DNA of 64,000 nucleotides from Lachnospiraceae bacterium (GTDB taxonomy: Bacteria; Bacillota; Clostridia; Lachnospirales; Lachnospiraceae), in contig JAGAQJ010000044.1 in assembly GCA_017622845.1 (NCBI GenBank), positions 1 through 64,000 of the forward strand. Direction: 5' to 3'. This document shows positions 53,787-63,869 of this stretch, in pieces; position 1 is the stretch's first letter; the number at the start of each line of letters is the position of its first letter. The translations under genes were made by a program, and so were the position numbers. Below the pieces are notes generated by a model, which was given only the letters and a program-made list of their open reading frames with translations, searched no databases and was not told the origin of the DNA.

Positions 53787-55013
53787 ATGGCAGTCAGAGA
53801 ACGTTTATCAGGAAATGAAGCAGTAGCATATGCTATTAAGCAGATTAATCCGGATGTGATGCCGGCTTTCCCGATTACACCGTCAACGGAGATTCCTCAG
53901 TATGTGGCAAATTACATCGCAAACGGTGAGATTGATACGGAATTTATCCATGTGGAGAGTGAGCATAGTGCGATGAGCGCAACCATCGGAGCATCGGCAG
54001 CAGGCGCCAGGGCGCTTACGGCGACCTCCTCATGCGGCATGGCTTTGATGTGGGAGGAGCTTTATATTGCTGCTTCTGACAGGCTTCCGATTGTACTTGC
54101 GCTGGTAAACAGAGCGCTTACAGGCCCGATTAATATCAATGCGGACCATTCCGACAGTATGGGTGCGAGAGACACCGGATGGATACAGATTTATGCAGAG
54201 TCCAATCAAGAGGTATATGATAATTTTATACAGGCATTTCCGATAGCAGAAGATAAGAGCGTCCATCTTCCGGTGATGATTTGTCAGGACGGCTTCATTA
54301 CCAGTCACGGCGTAGAGAACATTCTTCTTGTGGAAGATGACAAGGTGAAGGAATTTGTCGGTGAATATGAACCGGAGCACTATCTACTCAATCCGGCAGA
54401 GAAGATGGCAGTTGGTCCTTATGCAGTGTCCAACTATTATATGGAGACAAAACGCGGACAGAGACAGGCAATGCTGAATGCAAAGCAGGTAATTCTGGAA
54501 GTGGCAGCGAAATTTGAGGAGATGACAGGCCGCAGATATGGCTTTTTTGAGGAGTACCAGATGGAGGATGCAGAGTATGCAGTCGTCATTATCGGTTCTG
54601 CAGCAGGTACTTGTAAGGCTGCCATTGATGAGATTCGAAATACAACCGGCAAAAAAGTCGGTCTTATCAAAATCAGAGTGTTCAGACCATTTCCTGAGGA
54701 GGAGCTTGCCAAAGCGCTTTCTAAGGTAAAGGCAGCAGCCATTATGGACAGAAGCGAGATGTTTGCAGCCACAAGCGGACCGCTTGGCGCAGAGGTGCGT
54801 GCAGCAATGTATCAGGCGCACTGCGAGGCTGAGGTTGTCAATTATTTCTATGGACTTGGCGGCAGAGATATTACAGTTTCTGACTTTATGACTGTTTATG
54901 ACAATCTCGAAACAATGGCTAAGACGCATGTCGTGACAGGAATGTACGATTACATAGGATTGCGCAGCGGGCAGTCAGAGGAGGTAATGCCTCCGAAGAA
55001 TATGGAGGTTTAA
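53787..55013 (+). CDS. porA: 2-oxoacid:ferredoxin oxidoreductase alpha subunit (PorA)
   Basis: A 408-residue subunit. The sequence opens SGNEAVAYAIKQINPDVMPA with AFPITPSTEIPQYV (about 30-43), the domain I motif that binds substrate carboxylate and shields thiamine diphosphate. HVESEHSAMSATIGASAAGA is the second signature. It ends one codon gap before porB. Pyruvate is the likely substrate because the gene order and sequence match the four-subunit POR class; a 2-ketoisovalerate enzyme cannot be excluded. Confidence 0.93.
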   Translation: MAVRERLSGNEAVAYAIKQINPDVMPAFPITPSTEIPQYVANYIANGEIDTEFIHVESEHSAMSATIGASAAGARALTATSSCGMALMWEELYIAASDRLPIVLALVNRALTGPININADHSDSMGARDTGWIQIYAESNQEVYDNFIQAFPIAEDKSVHLPVMICQDGFITSHGVENILLVEDDKVKEFVGEYEPEHYLLNPAEKMAVGPYAVSNYYMETKRGQRQAMLNAKQVILEVAAKFEEMTGRRYGFFEEYQMEDAEYAVVIIGSAAGTCKAAIDEIRNTTGKKVGLIKIRVFRPFPEEELAKALSKVKAAAIMDRSEMFAATSGPLGAEVRAAMYQAHCEAEVVNYFYGLGGRDITVSDFMTVYDNLETMAKTHVVTGMYDYIGLRSGQSEEVMPPKNMEV

Positions 55014-55017
55014 GAGC

Positions 55018-55956
55018 ATGGAACAGACAACATATAATTTTAAAGAAGTAATGAGTAAGCCGGAGCGTCTTGCTCCGGGACACAGAATGTGCGCCGGCTG
55101 CGGCGGTACAATCACAGTCCGCACAGTGCTCAGAGCGCTTGAGGAGGGCGATAGGGCAGTGATCGGCAATGCAACAGGCTGTCTTGAGGTATCTTCCTTC
55201 ATGTATCCGTACACGGCTTATGAGGACAGTTATATTCACAATGCATTTGAGAATGCGGGAGCGACGCTGTCAGGTGTTGAGACTGCTTATAACGTGCTTA
55301 AGAAAAAGGGAAAAATCAAAGATAATTTTAAATTCATTACGTTCGGCGGAGACGGCGGTACATATGATATCGGTTTCCAGTCGCTTTCCGGAGCGATGGA
55401 GCGCGGACATGATATGGTATATGTATGCTATGACAATGGCGCCTACATGAATACAGGCACACAGCGTTCGTCTGCGACTCCGCAGTATGCCGACACGACA
55501 ACGACTCCGGCCGGAAAGGTATCTGCCGGAAAGGTGCAGGTGAGAAAAGACTTGGCTGCGATTATAGCAGAGCATCATGTGCCGTATGTCGGGCAGAGTA
55601 CCTTTACATCAAACTTTAAGGATTTGTATACCAAGGCGCAGAAGGCGATTTATACGCCGGGACCGGCATTCCTGAATGTTATGTCTCCATGTCCGCGAGG
55701 ATGGGGATATGAGCCAAGTGAGATGATGAGCATTTGCAAGATGGCAGTGGAAACCTGCTACTGGCCCTTATATGAAGTGATAGACGGCAAGTGGATTTTG
55801 AATTACGAGCCGAAGAATAAGATGCCGATTGAGGAGTTTTTAAAGCCTCAGAGACGTTTCAGGCATTTATTTAAAAAAGAAAATGAAGCATTGATTGGAA
55901 AATTTCAGGAAGAAATTGATAAGAGATGGGAAGAACTGAAGAATAAGTGCAATTAA
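55018..55956 (+). CDS. porB: 2-oxoacid:ferredoxin oxidoreductase beta subunit (PorB)
   Basis: A 312-residue subunit carrying the thiamine diphosphate site (FGGDGGTYDIGFQSLSGA, then YVCYDNGAYMNTGTQRS; about 106-145) and one [4Fe-4S] cluster (CAGCGGT about 23, with a further Cys in GNATGCLEV and NVMSPCPRGW). Together with porG, porD and porA it oxidises pyruvate to acetyl-CoA and reduced ferredoxin, central to anaerobic fermentation. The stop is followed by a perfect terminator. Confidence 0.95.
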   Translation: MEQTTYNFKEVMSKPERLAPGHRMCAGCGGTITVRTVLRALEEGDRAVIGNATGCLEVSSFMYPYTAYEDSYIHNAFENAGATLSGVETAYNVLKKKGKIKDNFKFITFGGDGGTYDIGFQSLSGAMERGHDMVYVCYDNGAYMNTGTQRSSATPQYADTTTTPAGKVSAGKVQVRKDLAAIIAEHHVPYVGQSTFTSNFKDLYTKAQKAIYTPGPAFLNVMSPCPRGWGYEPSEMMSICKMAVETCYWPLYEVIDGKWILNYEPKNKMPIEEFLKPQRRFRHLFKKENEALIGKFQEEIDKRWEELKNKCN

Positions 55957-55981
55957 CACCTCTGCAATTAACACTGTAATG

Positions 55982-56016
55982 AAAAATCGGACAGTTTTCA
56001 AAACTGTCCGATTTTT
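55982..56016. terminator. bidirectional terminator of the por operon
   Basis: AAAAATCGGACAGTTTT and AAAACTGTCCGATTTTT form a perfect 17-base stem with a single-base centre; it also closes the convergent gene at 56015. Confidence 0.92.
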
Positions 56017-56635
56017 AAGATTGCTCGCAAAACTGCTGCTCAGACTGCCTGCGGATTTCCTCGATTTCAGCCTGTTTTTTCGCCTCGTCTTCTGCAGCCT
56101 CTCTCAAAAGCCTTTCATAAATTTCATTTGCTTCCTTTATAATTTCTGTCTGCTCCGGCGGACTCAGGATATCACTGCTCCCGGTGAAATTATTTTTTTT
56201 TTCGTCAAAGACCAAAGAGCTGTTTTGACTATAAGACGCATCTGTGGAAGGAAGACCTCCTGACAGAAGGGAATCCACAGTATTTTGATTGCTGGATGTA
56301 TTCATAATAGCATCAAGTGCTGCCTGCGTATCCGCATCTACAGGCTTTTGACCATATAGACCGGAGTACGAGCCGGTTGCTGCATTATATGCAGACATAT
56401 CAGCCTGACTGATTTCGGGCAGGCTTGGGGCTTCTTCCAATGCGAGCTGTTTTGCTTCTTCTTCAAGGCGGAGCGCTTCCTCTTCCTCGGCTTTTGAGGG
56501 CCAGATTCGGAATACCTCGGGATTATACAGTACTAACCACCACTTTATCACATGTGGATAATATTTTTTCAGAAAATAAGCTGTGGCAGGATCCATCATG
56601 TTACACACCATCTTTCCAAACATATTTCTCTTCAT
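56015..56635 (-). CDS. hypothetical acidic coiled-coil protein
   Basis: A 206-residue soluble protein. The N-terminal 45 residues (MDPATAYFLKKYYPHVIKWW) are hydrophobic and positively charged. Residues about 48-75 form a Glu/Ala-rich helix (KAEEEEALRLEEEAKQLALE). A Ser/Asn-rich middle (75-150) and a C-terminal charged helix (about 165-205, EANEIYERLLREAAEDEAKK) follow. The layout suggests a membrane-associated adaptor. I recognise no family. Its stop overlaps the por terminator, and no convincing ribosome site precedes ATG 56635. Confidence 0.65.
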   Translation of the reverse strand: MKRNMFGKMVCNMMDPATAYFLKKYYPHVIKWWLVLYNPEVFRIWPSKAEEEEALRLEEEAKQLALEEAPSLPEISQADMSAYNAATGSYSGLYGQKPVDADTQAALDAIMNTSSNQNTVDSLLSGGLPSTDASYSQNSSLVFDEKKNNFTGSSDILSPPEQTEIIKEANEIYERLLREAAEDEAKKQAEIEEIRRQSEQQFCEQS

Positions 56636-56724
56636 TTGAAGCTTTTCGATGCAGCTGTGTCAAACAGCCATTACTATTTTATCACATATTCTGCAAAATC
56701 GGTAGAATAAATGTGAAAAAATTT

Positions 56725-56811
56725 GTAACAGTTCAGTTTTTTATGCTTTTATATCCAGACGAAAACGGCAGCTCGTATTTCCTTGGCTGCCATTGGTTTC
56801 TGAACTGTCAT
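56725..56811 (+). repeat. dispersed intergenic element, copy G (short)
   Basis: The left end GTAACAGTTCAG (56725-56736) is followed by ATCCAGACGAAAACGGCAG and TGGCTGCCATTGG, then the right end CTGAACTGTCAT (56800-56811), the inverse of the left. It lacks the giant hairpin. The right end is 57 bases upstream of the clpB -35, farther than in the other copies. Confidence 0.75.
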
Positions 56812-56868
56812 GACCGGGGTAAGGTCTATAAAAAACAAATAAAAATTGTAATAAAAGTATAAACTAAA

Positions 56869-56896
56869 TTGACAAATAAAAAGACTGTGTTATATT
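56869..56896 (+). promoter_or_regulatory. sigma-A promoter of clpB
   Basis: TTGACA (56869-56874), 16 bases, TATATT (56891-56896). No CIRCE and no CtsR box (paired GGTCAAA) is visible between here and the ATG. Confidence 0.6.
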
Positions 56897-56970
56897 AAAT
56901 ATAGAACAGATAAAACAAAATGCAGAAGCAGATGTTTTATTTGAGTTTTGAAAAAGTGAGGAGGAAGATT

Positions 56971-59559
56971 ATGAATATTCAGAAGTTTACACAGAAGTCC
57001 ATTGAAGCAGTTAATAGCTGTGAGAAGCTTGCTATGGAATATGGCAATCAGGAGCTTGAGCAGGAGCACCTTCTCTATGCGCTTCTGACCCTTGATGACA
57101 GTCTGATTCTAAAGCTGATAGAGAAAATGGAAATCAATAAGGATTATTTTGTTGACAGAGTACGCAAGGCGCTTGAGAAGCGTGTCAAGGTACAGGGAGG
57201 ACAGCCCTACGTAGGTCAGTATCTTAATAAAGTCTTGATTAGTGCTGAGGACGAGGCAAAGCGCATGGGAGACGAATATGTGTCTGTCGAGCATCTGTTT
57301 CTGTCAATGCTTCAGTCGCCGAACAAAGAAATCAAAGAGATTTTCCGGGAGTATGGCATTACAAGAGAACGTTTTTTAAAGGCACTGTCAGAGGTAAGAG
57401 GCAATCAGCGCGTAACGAGCGACAATCCGGAGGCAACCTACGATACATTGGAAAAATACGGACAGGATTTGGTAGAAAAAGCAAGAAACCAGAAGCTTGA
57501 TCCGGTAATCGGCAGAGATAACGAAATCCGAAACATCATACGTATTCTTTCAAGAAAGACTAAGAACAATCCGGTGCTGATTGGCGAGCCTGGCGTTGGT
57601 AAGACCGCAGTTGTTGAGGGACTGGCACAGCGTATTGTGCGCGGAGATGTGCCGCAGGGACTTAAGGATAAAAAAGTATTTTCCCTTGATATGGGCGCAC
57701 TGGTGGCAGGTGCCAAGTACAGGGGCGAATTTGAGGAAAGACTGAAGGCGGTTCTGGAAGATGTCAAAAACAGTGATGGTCAGATTATCCTGTTTATTGA
57801 TGAGCTTCATACCATTGTGGGAGCAGGCAAGACAGAAGGAGCAATGGATGCCGGAAATATGCTCAAGCCAATGCTTGCAAGAGGTGAACTTCACTGTATC
57901 GGCGCAACAACGCTTGATGAGTACAGACAGTATATTGAAAAGGACCCTGCACTTGAGCGGCGTTTTCAGCCGGTTATGGTAGCGGAGCCTACGGTGGAAG
58001 ACACGATAAGCATTCTTAGAGGCCTGAAGGAGCGTTACGAGGTATTCCACGGCGTTAAAATCATGGACAATGCGCTTGTCAGCGCAGCAGTGCTTTCCAA
58101 CCGTTATATTACAGACCGTTTTCTGCCGGATAAAGCAATCGACCTTGTAGATGAGGCATGTGCTATGATTAAGACCGAGCTTGATTCCCTTCCTGCAGAG
58201 CTTGACGAGCTTCAGAGGAAAATCATGCAGATGGAGATTGAAGTTGCGGCTCTTAAAAAAGAGGAAGACCGGCTGAGCGCGGAACGCCTTGAGAACCTGC
58301 AGGCAGAGCTTGCAGAGCAAAAGGCAGAGTTTAATAACCGAAAGGCGCAGTGGGACAACGAAAAAGCATGTGTCGAGAAGCTTTCCAAATTGAGAGAGGA
58401 TATCGAGGATTTGAACAACCAGATTCAGATTGCCCAGCGCGAGGGAAATCTGGAGAAAGCAGCAGAGCTAAGTTATGGGAAGCTGCCAGAGCTGAAAAAG
58501 CAGCTTGAACTGGAGGAGGAGCATGTCAATGCAAGAGAAATGTCTCTCGTGCATGAGAGTGTGTCTGACGACGAGATAGCAAAGATTATATCACGCTGGA
58601 CGGGAATCCCGGTGTCGAAGCTCAATGAAAGCGAGCGGAACAAGACCCTCCATCTTGATGAGGAGCTTCATAAGCGCGTGATTGGGCAGGATGAGGGTGT
58701 TACCAAGGTGACAGAGGCAATTATCCGTTCCAAGGCAGGAATCAAGGACCCGGATAAGCCGATTGGCTCCTTCCTGTTCCTCGGACCTACCGGTGTCGGC
58801 AAGACCGAGCTTGCAAAGGCGCTTGCAGCATCGCTTTTTGATGATGAGTCCAATATGGTGCGTATTGATATGAGTGAGTACATGGAGAAACATTCTGTGT
58901 CACGGTTAATCGGAGCGCCTCCCGGATATGTCGGCTATGATGAGGGCGGTCAGCTTACAGAGGCAGTACGCAGAAAGCCGTATAGTGTTGTATTGTTTGA
59001 TGAGGTTGAGAAGGCGCATCCGGACGTATTTAACATTCTTCTGCAGGTGCTTGATGACGGCCGTATCACGGATTCACAAGGACGTACAGTGGATTTTAAG
59101 AATACCATTCTGATTATGACCTCAAATATCGGTGCCCAGTATCTTCTTGATGGGATTGACAGTGACGGTAATATCGGGCAGTCGGCGCAGGATATGGTAA
59201 TGGGAGAGCTGAGAGCACATTTCAGACCGGAATTTTTGAACAGATTAGATGAAACAATTATGTTCAAGCCGCTTACGAAAGAGAATATCGGAGGAATCAT
59301 CAGTCTGATTCTTGCAGACATCAATAAGCGTCTTGCCGATAAGGAGCTAAGCATAGAGATTTCTGACAGGGCACAGCGCTTTATTGCAGAAAACGGATAT
59401 GATCCGGTATATGGTGCAAGACCGCTCAAAAGGTATATCCAGAAGCATGTAGAGACACTGGCTGCAAAGCTGATACTGGCAGATAAGGTCAAGGCAGGCG
59501 ATACGATTCTGATTGATTTAAACAGCACAGAAAGCGAACTTCTGGCAGTTACGAAATAA
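56971..59559 (+). CDS. clpB: ClpB disaggregase (Hsp104 family)
   Basis: An 862-residue two-ring AAA+ chaperone that rescues aggregated proteins with DnaK. The N-domain (1-145) is followed by AAA1 with [12 protein letters not shown] (about 205-216) and [10 protein letters not shown]. The middle coiled-coil domain (about 400-520, [20 protein letters not shown]) distinguishes ClpB from ClpC. AAA2 has [15 protein letters not shown] (about 602-616) and [14 protein letters not shown]. The MIGF-type ClpP-docking loop is absent, as expected. ATG 56971 follows GAGGAGG. It is monocistronic. Confidence 0.96.
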   Translation: MNIQKFTQKSIEAVNSCEKLAMEYGNQELEQEHLLYALLTLDDSLILKLIEKMEINKDYFVDRVRKALEKRVKVQGGQPYVGQYLNKVLISAEDEAKRMGDEYVSVEHLFLSMLQSPNKEIKEIFREYGITRERFLKALSEVRGNQRVTSDNPEATYDTLEKYGQDLVEKARNQKLDPVIGRDNEIRNIIRILSRKTKNNPVLIGEPGVGKTAVVEGLAQRIVRGDVPQGLKDKKVFSLDMGALVAGAKYRGEFEERLKAVLEDVKNSDGQIILFIDELHTIVGAGKTEGAMDAGNMLKPMLARGELHCIGATTLDEYRQYIEKDPALERRFQPVMVAEPTVEDTISILRGLKERYEVFHGVKIMDNALVSAAVLSNRYITDRFLPDKAIDLVDEACAMIKTELDSLPAELDELQRKIMQMEIEVAALKKEEDRLSAERLENLQAELAEQKAEFNNRKAQWDNEKACVEKLSKLREDIEDLNNQIQIAQREGNLEKAAELSYGKLPELKKQLELEEEHVNAREMSLVHESVSDDEIAKIISRWTGIPVSKLNESERNKTLHLDEELHKRVIGQDEGVTKVTEAIIRSKAGIKDPDKPIGSFLFLGPTGVGKTELAKALAASLFDDESNMVRIDMSEYMEKHSVSRLIGAPPGYVGYDEGGQLTEAVRRKPYSVVLFDEVEKAHPDVFNILLQVLDDGRITDSQGRTVDFKNTILIMTSNIGAQYLLDGIDSDGNIGQSAQDMVMGELRAHFRPEFLNRLDETIMFKPLTKENIGGIISLILADINKRLADKELSIEISDRAQRFIAENGYDPVYGARPLKRYIQKHVETLAAKLILADKVKAGDTILIDLNSTESELLAVTK

Positions 59560-59575
59560 AATCAAAGAATAATAA

Positions 59576-59620
59576 AAAAGAACCATAAACACAGCCAATA
59601 CGATGTTTATGGTTCTTTTT
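59576..59620. terminator. bidirectional terminator after clpB
   Basis: AAAAGAACCATAAACA pairs with TGTTTATGGTTCTTTT; it lies between the convergent clpB and SGNH genes. Confidence 0.88.
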
Positions 59621-59656
59621 ATGTACACCGGTACACAAAGGAAGGGCTGCCCGGAG

Positions 59657-60607
59657 CTAACGGATAATCACTGCATGCTGCAGCAAAAAGTCCTTCCACA
59701 ACGGATAATATTGGGCCTTGATATGCACCTGATCCCATGTGTAATCAGCAACCAATGCGCCGTCATCGCAAAGGCTGCTCTCATTGATGTCAATGTAAAA
59801 AATATTTTTCTGGTTGGCGAGCGTTGCAATCAGTTTATTCCTTTCCAGAAGGCTTTCATTTGTGACACCTGCGTTTTCATCGGATTTTAGCTTTGTGACA
59901 AGCAGATTTGCCTGAATAAAGATTAAAGCATCGGGCTGCAGGCTTTGAATGTCGTTGACGACGTCGCGATAGTGCTCATAAAAGTATTCCGGTGTTCCGG
60001 TGCCGCATTCGTTGATGCCTACCATCAGATAAATCTTTCCAAACTGCTTCTCGGCAAGTACATCATGTACAGAGGTTTTACGGTTCTCGTACATGACCTT
60101 GGGTTTATCATAATCATATATGGTAAGGGAAGTCCTGCATAAAAAGGTAGCGCCCTCTATCCCTGCATACTGACTGATGCCTACGGTACGGGAATCACCG
60201 ATAAAGCAGGCATCAGAGAAATAATCGTCCGTCGCAGTAGTAAAACTGTATAGCTCAGACTTGGCTGATGCTTTCGACGCAGCGGCAGGGCTTTGTATTG
60301 TTTCGTCAATGATAGAGGCGATGGAAAGTCCGGACAAGCCGTCTGTCTGCCGGGACAGAGATGATGCCGCAGACTCAGCCGGGATACTTAGGTTGCTGAC
60401 CGCATAATCAGTGCCGAAGCCGGAAAAATCAGTCAAAAATAGTTGATCGTGCAAACCCTGCATGGCGGATGCCAAAGGCGGAGATGCAGGCGTATAGTTT
60501 TGCTCCTTGTGATAATACTGCGTATTCCAATAATTTCCAAGAATGCTGCATAGTAACGCTGACAATATTATCAGAAAGGACAATAGATAGCATTTCTTGT
60601 CTTTCAT
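59657..60607 (-). CDS. membrane-anchored SGNH/GDSL hydrolase
   Basis: A 316-residue exported protein. The N-terminal membrane anchor (7-25) and a Ser/Ala-rich linker (30-125) lead to an SGNH domain: block I FIGDSRTVGISQY (S139), block III MVGINECGTG (the usual GxND reads GINE) and block V DQVHIKAQYY (Asp-x-x-His, about 294). It is downstream of an MBOAT gene on the same strand (about 32 bases apart), the usual pairing of an acetyl-transferring membrane protein with an extracellular SGNH partner that acetylates wall or exopolysaccharide. Confidence 0.88.
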   Translation of the reverse strand: MKDKKCYLLSFLIILSALLCSILGNYWNTQYYHKEQNYTPASPPLASAMQGLHDQLFLTDFSGFGTDYAVSNLSIPAESAASSLSRQTDGLSGLSIASIIDETIQSPAAASKASAKSELYSFTTATDDYFSDACFIGDSRTVGISQYAGIEGATFLCRTSLTIYDYDKPKVMYENRKTSVHDVLAEKQFGKIYLMVGINECGTGTPEYFYEHYRDVVNDIQSLQPDALIFIQANLLVTKLKSDENAGVTNESLLERNKLIATLANQKNIFYIDINESSLCDDGALVADYTWDQVHIKAQYYPLWKDFLLQHAVIIR

Positions 60608-60638
60608 ATAAGAACAGACCTCCGGTCATAAAACAATA

Positions 60639-62057
60639 TCAGAATCTAAAATATAAAAACGGGTTGTTGATTCCGATGGATAAATAGTAAACAGAACACC
60701 AAAAAATAACAAATGCGATAAGAATGCCGGAAACCTTGTCACGTATTTTGCCGAAAAGCTTTTCAGGATAATGGGTGGAAAACAAAATACTTGCTATAAG
60801 CAGGGGAGCATATGTAGTCAAAAGCTTCGTAAAATCATTAAAATCTGTATTGGTGCCTATGCCAAAAACAGGAAACAGCTTTGAGAGATATATTCCAAGC
60901 TCGGAAAAATCACTGATTGCAAAAATGGTCCAGCTTATCAGGATATAAAAAATCATGTAAGTGTGTGAGAACAGCTTTGCAAAAAGATTGTCCGCATTCA
61001 GCCATTTTAGTGTTATATTTTTTTCAATAACCAGCAATATAAAAATGAAAATTCCCCATAGGATAAAATTCCATGCCGCACCATGCCAGAACCCGACCAG
61101 GAACCATACGACAAACAGGTTGCCAATCGTGCGGAGCCTTCCCTTGCGGTTGCCGCCAAGCGGAATGTATACATATTCCTTAAACCAAGTGCCAAGTGTA
61201 ATATGCCATCTGCGCCAGAAATCCGTGACGCTGCGCGCCATATAAGGGTGCCGGAAGTTTACGGGCATCCGGAAGCCAAGCATCTCCCCCAGACCGACTG
61301 CCATCATGGAATAGCCGCAAAAGTCAAAATAAAGCTGCATGGAATATGCAAACGCTCCCAGCCATGCAAGCGGAGTGGAAATACTTTCGTAGCCGATTGT
61401 GCAGACTTCATTCCAAAGAGTGCCGATACGGTTGGCGATAATTACCTTATAGCCAAGTCCTACGATAAAGGTTTTCAGACCATTGTCAAGATTGCTGATG
61501 CCGATTGTACGCTCCTTTAAGGCATCGCGGATATCTGCGTATACAACAATAGGACCTGCGATAAGCTGAGGAAACATGCAAAGATAAGCACCGAGGTTTA
61601 CAAAGGATTCGTCAGCATCTATTTTTTCAAGATATACGTCTATGATATATGATACAATCTGGAAGGTATAGAAGCTGATGCCAAGCGGCAGCGAGAGGTT
61701 CAGCGTGTAAAAACGCCAGTGAATACCCAAAAGCCGGAGCGCCGCATTGATATTTTCTATAAAAAAATTTGTATATTTAAAAAACAGCAGAAAACCGAAA
61801 TTATATAAAAGCGCCAGCAGCAGAAAAAATTTTTTCTCGAATTTCCTGCCCTTAAAACGTGCAATGCCCCGTCCGATAAAGAAATTTACCGCGATGGAGC
61901 AAAGCATCAGAAAAAGGTAGTACGGCTCACCAAAGCTGTAGAATACCAGACTTCCGAGAAAAAGCAGAAGATTTCTGTTTTTGGGTGGGAATATGTAATA
62001 TAAAACCAAAAAAACCGGTAAAAATACAAATATGAATGAAAGGCTGCTAAAAACCAT
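60639..62057 (-). CDS. MBOAT-family O-acyltransferase (AlgI/DltB-like)
   Basis: A 472-residue membrane acyltransferase with about ten helices. It opens MVFSSLSFIFVFLPVFLVLY, the AlgI-type start. YFDFCGYSMMAVGLGEMLGF, NFRHPYMARSVTDFWRRWHI, and FKEYVYIPLGGNRKG are the conserved blocks, and the catalytic His is in FWHGAAWNFILWG (about 325). It moves acetyl groups across the membrane to a polysaccharide, with the SGNH protein downstream. I chose ATG 62057 after TGGAGGCAC; the longer frame has no site. Confidence 0.92.
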   Translation of the reverse strand: MVFSSLSFIFVFLPVFLVLYYIFPPKNRNLLLFLGSLVFYSFGEPYYLFLMLCSIAVNFFIGRGIARFKGRKFEKKFFLLLALLYNFGFLLFFKYTNFFIENINAALRLLGIHWRFYTLNLSLPLGISFYTFQIVSYIIDVYLEKIDADESFVNLGAYLCMFPQLIAGPIVVYADIRDALKERTIGISNLDNGLKTFIVGLGYKVIIANRIGTLWNEVCTIGYESISTPLAWLGAFAYSMQLYFDFCGYSMMAVGLGEMLGFRMPVNFRHPYMARSVTDFWRRWHITLGTWFKEYVYIPLGGNRKGRLRTIGNLFVVWFLVGFWHGAAWNFILWGIFIFILLVIEKNITLKWLNADNLFAKLFSHTYMIFYILISWTIFAISDFSELGIYLSKLFPVFGIGTNTDFNDFTKLLTTYAPLLIASILFSTHYPEKLFGKIRDKVSGILIAFVIFWCSVYYLSIGINNPFLYFRF

Positions 62058-62518
62058 GAAGTGCCTCCATGAATCATGATATAGGTTACAAAACTTCCGC
62101 ACAAAGATATGTGCTGCCTTAATAAAAGTGATATTTGATAAATTATGCAACCGTACTAAATATTATAACAAAAGCTTATAGATAATTCCACAAAATTATC
62201 GGAATTTTTTTGTACAAATAATACAGTTAATTCCATAAAAAATATAGTGTTTTTAAACATTTATCAAGTTCGGCGGTGCTTGTTCTGACATCATTCCATT
62301 TATTGTAAAAGAAACTGAGGGTATATGCAGTGAAAATAAATTTTATTGCGTCACATAGGATAAATGTGCTACAGTTGAAATGAAACAGAAAGAAATACAG
62401 CGTTAAGGTATATGGGAGAAATGCTTTTTCCGGATAAAAGGAAGATCAGGATATATCACGTGGATTATGAGAGAGAGAAAATTCTGCAGAATGAAGATTA
62501 GGAAGGTATGACAGCAGC
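62058..62518. other. divergent spacer between MBOAT and PpiC-type genes
   Basis: About 460 AT-rich bases that must hold two divergent promoters. A 29-codon frame (Met-Gly-Glu-Met-Leu-Phe ..., about 62412-62501) with a modest ribosome site lies just before the PpiC gene, and is probably chance or a leader. No repeat copy or stable hairpin was seen. Confidence 0.4.
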
Positions 62519-63694
62519 ATGAGGTATGATAACGTAAAAAAAACAATAAATGAGAAAAAAATAAATCAAATGATTCATAAAAAAAGTATATATGGTAAGA
62601 GCATAATTAGGAGGAGCAGTAACAGAACAGACATCAGCAGAAAAATCATAAAATTGTCAGCCGCTTTGATGTCCGCAGTTCTTTTGATAACGGGATGCGG
62701 GGCAGGGACAAACAATGCCGGGAATACAAAGGTGGTGCTTACAACAGGATTTGGCAGGGACGAGGTGTTCCGTATCGACAAGGCGTCCTGCAGGCTGCCG
62801 GAGATTATGGTATATCTGACAAATACGAAGAACCAGTATGAGAAAACGCTTGGAAGCCGGATATGGGAAGCCTCCTACAACGGCGAAACACTGGAGGAAA
62901 ATATTAAAGAGACAGTGCTTGCGCGGCTTGCACGGATTAAGGCTATGAACCTGCTTGCCGAAAGATATGAGATCGTGTTATCCGGTGAGGAGCTTGACAA
63001 TGCTGCAAAGGCGGCAAAACTTTATTATGAGTCGCTCAATGACAAGGAACGGGAGCTGCTGGGAGCGGACGAGAAGCTTTTGTGCGCCATGTATGAGGAG
63101 TATGCGCTGTCTGCAAAGGTATATGAATATCTGATTGCCGATATCAATCCTGAGATTAGCGATGATGAGGCAAGAACCATTACAGTGCAGTGTATCCTGA
63201 TAAAGACCTATTCGTTAAATGAAGCAGGAGAGCAGGTGCCTTATTCGGCTTTGGCAAAAGAGGAAGCATATCAGCGTGCGTCGGAGGCGCTCAGACGCGC
63301 GCAGGAAGGAGAGGATTTTTCCAGCCTGACTGCAGAGTACAATGAGGACAGCAATTCGATGTATTCTTTTGGAAAGGGCACGATGGATGCTGCTTTTGAG
63401 GAGGCGGCATTTAACCTTGGAACAGATGAAATCAGCGGTATAGTGGAGTCTGCGTACGGCTATCATATCATCAAGTGCATCAGTACCTTTGACAGAGACG
63501 AGACAGACCGGAATAAGCTCAAAATCGTGGAACAGCGCAGAAAAGAAGTTTTTAATGAGGAATACTCGGGGTTCGTAGAGGGACTTGCCAGAAATATCAA
63601 TGAAAAATTGTGGAGTACGGTAGGATTTATAGAAGATGCAGAGGTAACGACGAGCAGCTTTTTTGAGATTTATCATGAGGTATTTTCTTCATAA
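62519..63694 (+). CDS. PpiC-type (parvulin/PrsA-like) peptidyl-prolyl isomerase lipoprotein
   Basis: A 391-residue exported foldase-like lipoprotein. The lipobox LITGC (C60) closes a hydrophobic core (about 43-59), but about 42 basic residues precede it, unusually long. The SurA/PrsA-like N-domain (80-205) is followed by a parvulin domain (about 215-320: ITVQCILIKTY, FSSLTAEYNEDSN, FGKGTMDAAFEEAAFNLG, SAYGYHIIKCI). ATG 62519 follows GGAAGG; no better internal start is supported by a ribosome site, although AGGAGG occurs at about 62610 without an ATG. Confidence 0.85.
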   Translation: MRYDNVKKTINEKKINQMIHKKSIYGKSIIRRSSNRTDISRKIIKLSAALMSAVLLITGCGAGTNNAGNTKVVLTTGFGRDEVFRIDKASCRLPEIMVYLTNTKNQYEKTLGSRIWEASYNGETLEENIKETVLARLARIKAMNLLAERYEIVLSGEELDNAAKAAKLYYESLNDKERELLGADEKLLCAMYEEYALSAKVYEYLIADINPEISDDEARTITVQCILIKTYSLNEAGEQVPYSALAKEEAYQRASEALRRAQEGEDFSSLTAEYNEDSNSMYSFGKGTMDAAFEEAAFNLGTDEISGIVESAYGYHIIKCISTFDRDETDRNKLKIVEQRRKEVFNEEYSGFVEGLARNINEKLWSTVGFIEDAEVTTSSFFEIYHEVFSS

Positions 63695-63736
63695 AACAAA
63701 TAAAAAATTAAGGAAGTATAAACAAATTATTAATTA

Positions 63737-63763
63737 TTAGCACTCAACCAAATTGAGTGCTAA
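63737..63763. promoter_or_regulatory. perfect CIRCE operator (HrcA site) upstream of htpG
   Basis: TTAGCACTC, nine bases, GAGTGCTAA: the full consensus inverted repeat. It lies upstream of the visible -35 at 63771, and 107 bases before the htpG ATG. HrcA repression of htpG is the expected outcome. Confidence 0.95.
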
Positions 63764-63770
63764 TTTTGTC

Positions 63771-63799
63771 TTGACTTTTATAATTCAGGGTATTAAACT
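63771..63799 (+). promoter_or_regulatory. sigma-A-like promoter of htpG
   Basis: TTGACT (63771-63776), 17 bases, TAAACT (63794-63799). It sits downstream of the CIRCE, not overlapping it, so a second promoter upstream may exist. Confidence 0.45.
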
Positions 63800-63869
63800 A
63801 TCTATCAGACAGGAAATAAATACCTGATATCAATTATGTAAACAGACATGAGAAAGGAATGTGATTTTT

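Noticed and set aside
56830-56970. CIRCE or CtsR box upstream of clpB
   Set aside because: No GAGTGCTAA or GGTCAAA pairs are present; only a sigma-A promoter is seen.
59621-59656. GTACACAAAGGAAGGGCTGC resembling repeat block GTACACAGAAGGGCGGC
   Set aside because: Only about 20 bases match with gaps and no element end is present; chance or a very old remnant.
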